Positions 60,487 through 64,000 of a stretch of DNA of 64,000 nucleotides are shown here, in pieces. The notes below the pieces were generated by a model. It made no database searches, was not told where the DNA came from, and saw only the letters and a program-made list of their open reading frames with translations. The stretch covers positions 5,723,501 to 5,787,500 of the forward strand of contig NC_009485.1 in assembly GCF_000015165.1 (NCBI RefSeq). Reading direction: 5' to 3'. This stretch comes from Bradyrhizobium sp. BTAi1. Lineage in GTDB: Bacteria; Pseudomonadota; Alphaproteobacteria; Rhizobiales; Xanthobacteraceae. Each line of letters starts with the position of its first letter. The first letter of the stretch is position 1. The position numbers were made by a program, and so were the translations under genes.

Positions 60487-62172
60487 ATGGTCGATGAAGT
60501 CTTCGCCCTCTCGCCTATCTCCGCCCGCGCGGCACAGCCGAACGAGGCCGACTACGAGGCGATCCGGGACGCCTTCATGGAGACCTCGCGCGGCCGCTGG
60601 TTCCTCGGCGAGTACGCCAAGCGCAACCGCAATGCCGACACCAGCATGGTGCTCGACGCGGTCGCACGCATCGAACATGCCCTGGCCTCGCAACGTCAGC
60701 AGCAGCAGGAGTTCGAACGCACCGACGACAAAGCGCTGCCGGAAGCGCTGGCCGCGATCCGCGCGGCGGTTGAGGATGCCGCGCTTGCGGCTGCGTCGGC
60801 GGTCGACAGCCTGGCTGTTGAGCAGAACCTCGCGCCCGTGCGCAAGGGAACCCGCATCATCAAGGAGATCTCCTGGCGTTGGCGCGAGATCGGCGCGGAC
60901 TCGCGAATCTGCGATCTGATCGATTCGCAGGTGACGTCGATCGAGGCGGCCTGCGAGCAGCTCGCCAGCACCGACCCGAAGGTTGCGTTGATGGCAGCCT
61001 TCGAGATCATCAAGTCCCGCCTCGCGGAGCTGGATCGCGGCGACGGGCCGATCACGCCTGGGAGCGATGAGAGCGCATCCCCCCAGACGGATGCGGCCCG
61101 GACACCTGAGACGGCCGCGGCAACGGCGACCGCCGACATGGCAGCAGCGCCTCCAACCGAGGAGGCCGCCCAGCCGGCCACGCAGCCGGAGGCCGCGCAG
61201 AAGGTCCAGGCCGCCATGTCCCAGCTCGTCGCGGCCGTCGCCGCGATCGAACAGGCCGACAACCCGCCCACAGCGTCCGGTGCCATGCCGGCCGCCCCTG
61301 CCGATCCGGCCCCGGCGCCCGCATCGAACGACAGCGATGTCGCACAGCGCGAGGCTGCCAAGACGATCCCGGCGCTCGAGCCTGAGTTGGAGCAGATCGC
61401 GGAGCCGGTGCCCGCTGAAGCTCTCGACGAGGCCGCGGCAGCCGAGGCGCAGGATCAGGCCATCCTGGAACTGGTCGCCGCCGAGATGGGTGCGCCCGAT
61501 CCGTTCGAGGACGAGGAGTTCAGCCGCGCGCGGACTTTGGGCTTTGACATCGAGGAACCCACCGCAATCGATGACGACATCGTCGCAAGCTTCAGCGAAC
61601 CAGCCGCATTGACGCCTGCTCCGCTGACGCCTGCTCCAATGACTGATGCGCCGGTGACACCTGCCCCGACGACGCAAGCCCCGATGACGCCGGCGCCCTT
61701 GGCAGCGGCCCCCTTGATGGCGGCTGCTTTGGCGCCCGAGCCCATAGCGCTGGAACCCATGGCGCCGGAGCCCGCGCCTGCACCGGCGAAGCTCGCCGCA
61801 GCGAGGCCTCTTGTCGAATCGCCAGCTCCGGCCGTTGCGCCGATGCCGGCGCCGAGCACGCCAGCGGCTCGTGTCGGACCGTCGACCCTCGAAGTATCAG
61901 TCGCGGTCGACACGGAAATCAGCGTCGAAGTCGTCCCGGCCGCGCAGCGCACGCCCGTGCCGCAGCCTTCAAATGCCGCGCTCGACCGGGAAGCGCTCGC
62001 GACACTCGTCAGCTCCACCGCCCAGGCAATGCCCAAGCCGGCCTATGAACCCTCGCTGGGCTCGACCCTGCTGTCGAACGGCCTGCTGCAGCGCCAACAA
62101 CCGTCCGGCAACGATCCGCTGACGCCGATCCGCCGCATGAGCCAGCCGGAGAAGATCGCGTTCTTCTCCTGA
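60487..62172 (+). CDS. Unknown Pro/Ala-rich protein with conserved terminal segments
   Basis: A 561-residue protein of unknown function. The start is unclear: ATG 60487 (MVDEVFALSPISARA) is used here, with ATG 60451 and 60439 in frame upstream. Residues ~1-180 are helical and look conserved (FMETSRGRWFLGEYAKRNRN, then ADTSMVLDAVARIE; IIKEISWRWREIGADSRICD, then LIDSQVTSIEAACEQL). A long low-complexity middle follows with TPAP-type repeats (about 360-430), and a short conserved C-terminus (LGSTLLSNGLLQRQQPSG and IRRMSQPEKIAFFS). There is no signal peptide or membrane helix. It is divergent from the MFS gene. Confidence 0.72.
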   Translation: MVDEVFALSPISARAAQPNEADYEAIRDAFMETSRGRWFLGEYAKRNRNADTSMVLDAVARIEHALASQRQQQQEFERTDDKALPEALAAIRAAVEDAALAAASAVDSLAVEQNLAPVRKGTRIIKEISWRWREIGADSRICDLIDSQVTSIEAACEQLASTDPKVALMAAFEIIKSRLAELDRGDGPITPGSDESASPQTDAARTPETAAATATADMAAAPPTEEAAQPATQPEAAQKVQAAMSQLVAAVAAIEQADNPPTASGAMPAAPADPAPAPASNDSDVAQREAAKTIPALEPELEQIAEPVPAEALDEAAAAEAQDQAILELVAAEMGAPDPFEDEEFSRARTLGFDIEEPTAIDDDIVASFSEPAALTPAPLTPAPMTDAPVTPAPTTQAPMTPAPLAAAPLMAAALAPEPIALEPMAPEPAPAPAKLAAARPLVESPAPAVAPMPAPSTPAARVGPSTLEVSVAVDTEISVEVVPAAQRTPVPQPSNAALDREALATLVSSTAQAMPKPAYEPSLGSTLLSNGLLQRQQPSGNDPLTPIRRMSQPEKIAFFS

Positions 62173-62301
62173 GATCCGCCCGGCTGTCATGGGCCGGGGC
62201 AGATCCGCCGATATCCGCTGGGTGACATCGGTCACGTACGTCTCCGTTCGAGCCACGTAGCGTGCTTCTCGCGCCATTTCGCGCTGCTTGAGGAGAACGC
62301 C

Positions 62302-64000
62302 GTGTCCGCTCCGCTGTCCCGCTTTCGCTTGCCGGGTTGGAACTCCCTGCTCGTCATCGGGCTGGTGAGCCTGATCGCCTGCTTCGGCCCGAGCTTGGCT
62401 CGCGCCGCCAATGACATCGACAGCCTGCAAACGCCGCCGCGTGCCTTGGCCACCGCCACGCCGGGGACAGCTGACACCACAAAGCTGGACACCGGCCAAG
62501 CGGTCGAACCGCGCGTCGCCCTCGTGATCGGCAATGCGAACTATCAAAATGCACCGCCACTTGCGAATCCCGACAACGACGCCCATGCGGTCGCCAGGCT
62601 GTTGCACTCGGCCGGCTTCGAGGTCATCACCGCAACCGACCTGACGCAGAGCGAGATGCTGAAGGTCGTGCAGGATTTTTCAAGCCGCGTCTCCGCGCAT
62701 GGACCGAACGCGGTGGCCATGGTGTACTATGCCGGCCACGGCATTCAGCTTGCGGGCGAGAACTATCTGATTCCGATCGATGCCCGCATCTCCGCGCCCT
62801 CCGATCTGACGACGAGCACGATCCGACTGGTCGATCTCATGGCCACGCTCGATGCCATTCCGAGCCGCATGCGGATCGTGGTGCTCGATGCCTGCCGCAA
62901 CAACCCGTTCCCGACCGTCAGCGATGCCGGGCGCGGACTCGCCATCGTCGATGCGCCCAACGGCTCGATCGTCGGCTACTCCACCTCGCCCGGGGAAGAG
63001 GCGCTCGACGGACGTGGCGAGCACAGCCCCTATACGCAGGCCTTCCTGAATCTGGCACGACAGCCGAACCTGCCGATCGAGCAGTTGTTCAAGCGCATTC
63101 GTCTGCAAGTGAACCAGGTGACCGATGGGCGGCAGACGCCGTGGGAGAGTTCGTCGCTCACCAGCGATTTCACATTCTTTGGCGACACGCTGGTCGCCGC
63201 GGCGCGTCCGGCCGACAACGCGCCGGTGGTCCAGATGGCAGCCAACCTGCCTAGCCGGTCCGTGCGGCAGGCCTACGACTACGTCCTATCCGAGAACCGC
63301 CCGCAATATTATCGCGAGTTCATCGAGATGTATCCGCGCGATCCGCTTGCCGACCGCATCCGCGCCCTGCTCACCGGCCTTGTGCAAGCCGCAGCGTGGC
63401 ACCGGACGGTGCTCGCTAATTCACCCGAGGCCTACAAGAGCTTCAGCGAGACCTATGCCGACAGTCCGTATGCGCCGGTCGCGCTGCGGCTGCAGGCTCA
63501 GCCGCGTCCGATCCCGGTGCTGCAGCCGAGCCGCCTGATGATGCCGCCGCAGATGGGGCCGGTGACGCGTCCCTTCAACCCTGGCGCTCAGATGCAGGCG
63601 CGTCCCGGCCCGTTGCCGCAATTGCCGAACAACAATCCGCCGGCCAATACTCTGCCGCCGCGCCCGACGCTGCCGCCCACCGTCATCACCAACGGCAAGC
63701 CCATCGCCACCCCCGCCGCCGGCAAGATCGTCGACCCACGGCCGGTCGGTCCGAGCAAGATCGGCGACAAGACCATGCCGACACCGATCCCTCCTGCGGT
63801 TGCGAAGATCCAGCGCGACCCGCTGAAGCGCGCGCCCGGCCGTCGGTTCGACAGCCGCGACGTCCGGCATCCCTTCCCTGGCAATTCCGGGCCATTCAAG
63901 CCGGGCTTCACCGCGCAACGTCCCGCGCTGGCACGCGGTCCGATGCGAGGCCCCAGCACGCCGCAGTTCGCACAGACCGGACCGCGTCCAGGTGGTGGAG
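62302..64000 (+). CDS. Caspase-family (C14 peptidase) exported protein, C-terminus beyond window
   Basis: Partial, at least 566 residues. GTG 62302 has GAGGAG six bases ahead. An N-terminal signal or membrane segment (about 15-35, LLVIGLVSLIACFG) precedes a p20-like caspase domain (about 71-300): RVALVIGNANYQNAPPLANP, catalytic His146 in VYYAGHGIQL, catalytic Cys198 in VVLDACRNNPF. The region after ~310 (QAYDYVLSENRPQYYREFIE) is followed by a Pro/Gly-rich linker still open at 64000. Periplasmic location is predicted. Such caspase-like proteins are common in rhizobia but poorly understood; an immunity, stress or morphology role is undetermined. Confidence 0.88.
   Translation, partial: MSAPLSRFRLPGWNSLLVIGLVSLIACFGPSLARAANDIDSLQTPPRALATATPGTADTTKLDTGQAVEPRVALVIGNANYQNAPPLANPDNDAHAVARLLHSAGFEVITATDLTQSEMLKVVQDFSSRVSAHGPNAVAMVYYAGHGIQLAGENYLIPIDARISAPSDLTTSTIRLVDLMATLDAIPSRMRIVVLDACRNNPFPTVSDAGRGLAIVDAPNGSIVGYSTSPGEEALDGRGEHSPYTQAFLNLARQPNLPIEQLFKRIRLQVNQVTDGRQTPWESSSLTSDFTFFGDTLVAAARPADNAPVVQMAANLPSRSVRQAYDYVLSENRPQYYREFIEMYPRDPLADRIRALLTGLVQAAAWHRTVLANSPEAYKSFSETYADSPYAPVALRLQAQPRPIPVLQPSRLMMPPQMGPVTRPFNPGAQMQARPGPLPQLPNNNPPANTLPPRPTLPPTVITNGKPIATPAAGKIVDPRPVGPSKIGDKTMPTPIPPAVAKIQRDPLKRAPGRRFDSRDVRHPFPGNSGPFKPGFTAQRPALARGPMRGPSTPQFAQTGPRPGGG

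Noticed and set aside
60412..61677. Upstream extension of the MFS transporter frame by 422 codons
   Set aside because: The extension is antisense to the Pro/Ala-rich gene and carries no transporter-like sequence; a good ATG lies at 60411.
1..64000. tRNA, rRNA, CRISPR, IS element, integrase or prophage genes
   Set aside because: I scanned for T-loop-like GGTTCGAATCC motifs, transposase or integrase proteins and spaced short repeats and saw none that hold up; a tRNA-finder run would settle the first.

Overview
The window is high-GC alphaproteobacterial chromosome, most probably Bradyrhizobium or a close Nitrobacteraceae relative. The evidence is protein content (FlaF, FlbT, FliX, DUF6468, MotE, a Rhizobiales growth-pole-ring-like protein), codon use, and dispersed palindromes of a kind I recognise from Bradyrhizobium intergenic DNA. 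No rRNA, tRNA, CRISPR array, IS element or prophage was seen.

Region 1 (1-35.1 kb) is the basal-body, hook and filament cluster of a Caulobacter-type (probably subpolar) flagellum. It holds motE, a DUF6468 gene, fliM and fliL on the minus strand; flgF, flgG, flgA and flgH on the plus strand; fliX diverging from flgI-flgJ-flgN; a FlaG-like gene; an unknown small gene; flaF; three flagellins with flbT between the second and third; and a flgE-flgK-flgL operon. Sigma-54 -24/-12 elements lie ahead of flgF, flgI and flgE. CtrA-like TTAA-N7-TTAA boxes lie at the left edge, ahead of flagellin 1 and, in weaker form, ahead of flaF, fliX, flbT and a glycosyltransferase operon. Housekeeping and accessory genes interrupt the cluster at 7.3-13.4 kb (hydratase, reductase, sensor kinase, dksA, SDR/HxlR pair).

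Between flagellin 3 and flgL sits a tightly overlapping four-gene operon (24.2-29.4 kb): glycosyltransferase, PLP fold-type-I enzyme, ATP-grasp ligase, group II PLP decarboxylase. I do not recognise it as a characterised pathway. Its position and the CtrA-like box at its promoter suggest it makes or attaches a modification on the flagellum or envelope. It is my best candidate for an undescribed system.

Region 2 (35.3-48.5 kb) is mixed: msrB, an FAD amine-oxidase-like protein, SixA-like phosphatase, UspA, YdcF, a divergent pair (DUF892 and an MprF-flippase-like protein) with EcfG-type stress promoters, a secreted SGNH hydrolase, DUF2147, a TrxB-like ferredoxin-NADP reductase, a thioesterase and a 2Fe-2S ferredoxin. 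Several dispersed repeats lie here, including a ~430-bp one.

Region 3 (48.5-64 kb) is about envelope and polarity. An Hpt protein diverges from a 1874-residue membrane-anchored coiled-coil protein resembling Agrobacterium GPR / Sinorhizobium RgsE. An array of TTAA boxes lies between them. Then come an MlaE-MlaF-MlaD lipid transporter, a dipeptide epimerase, an MFS transporter, a Pro/Ala-rich unknown protein and a caspase-family protein cut by the window end.
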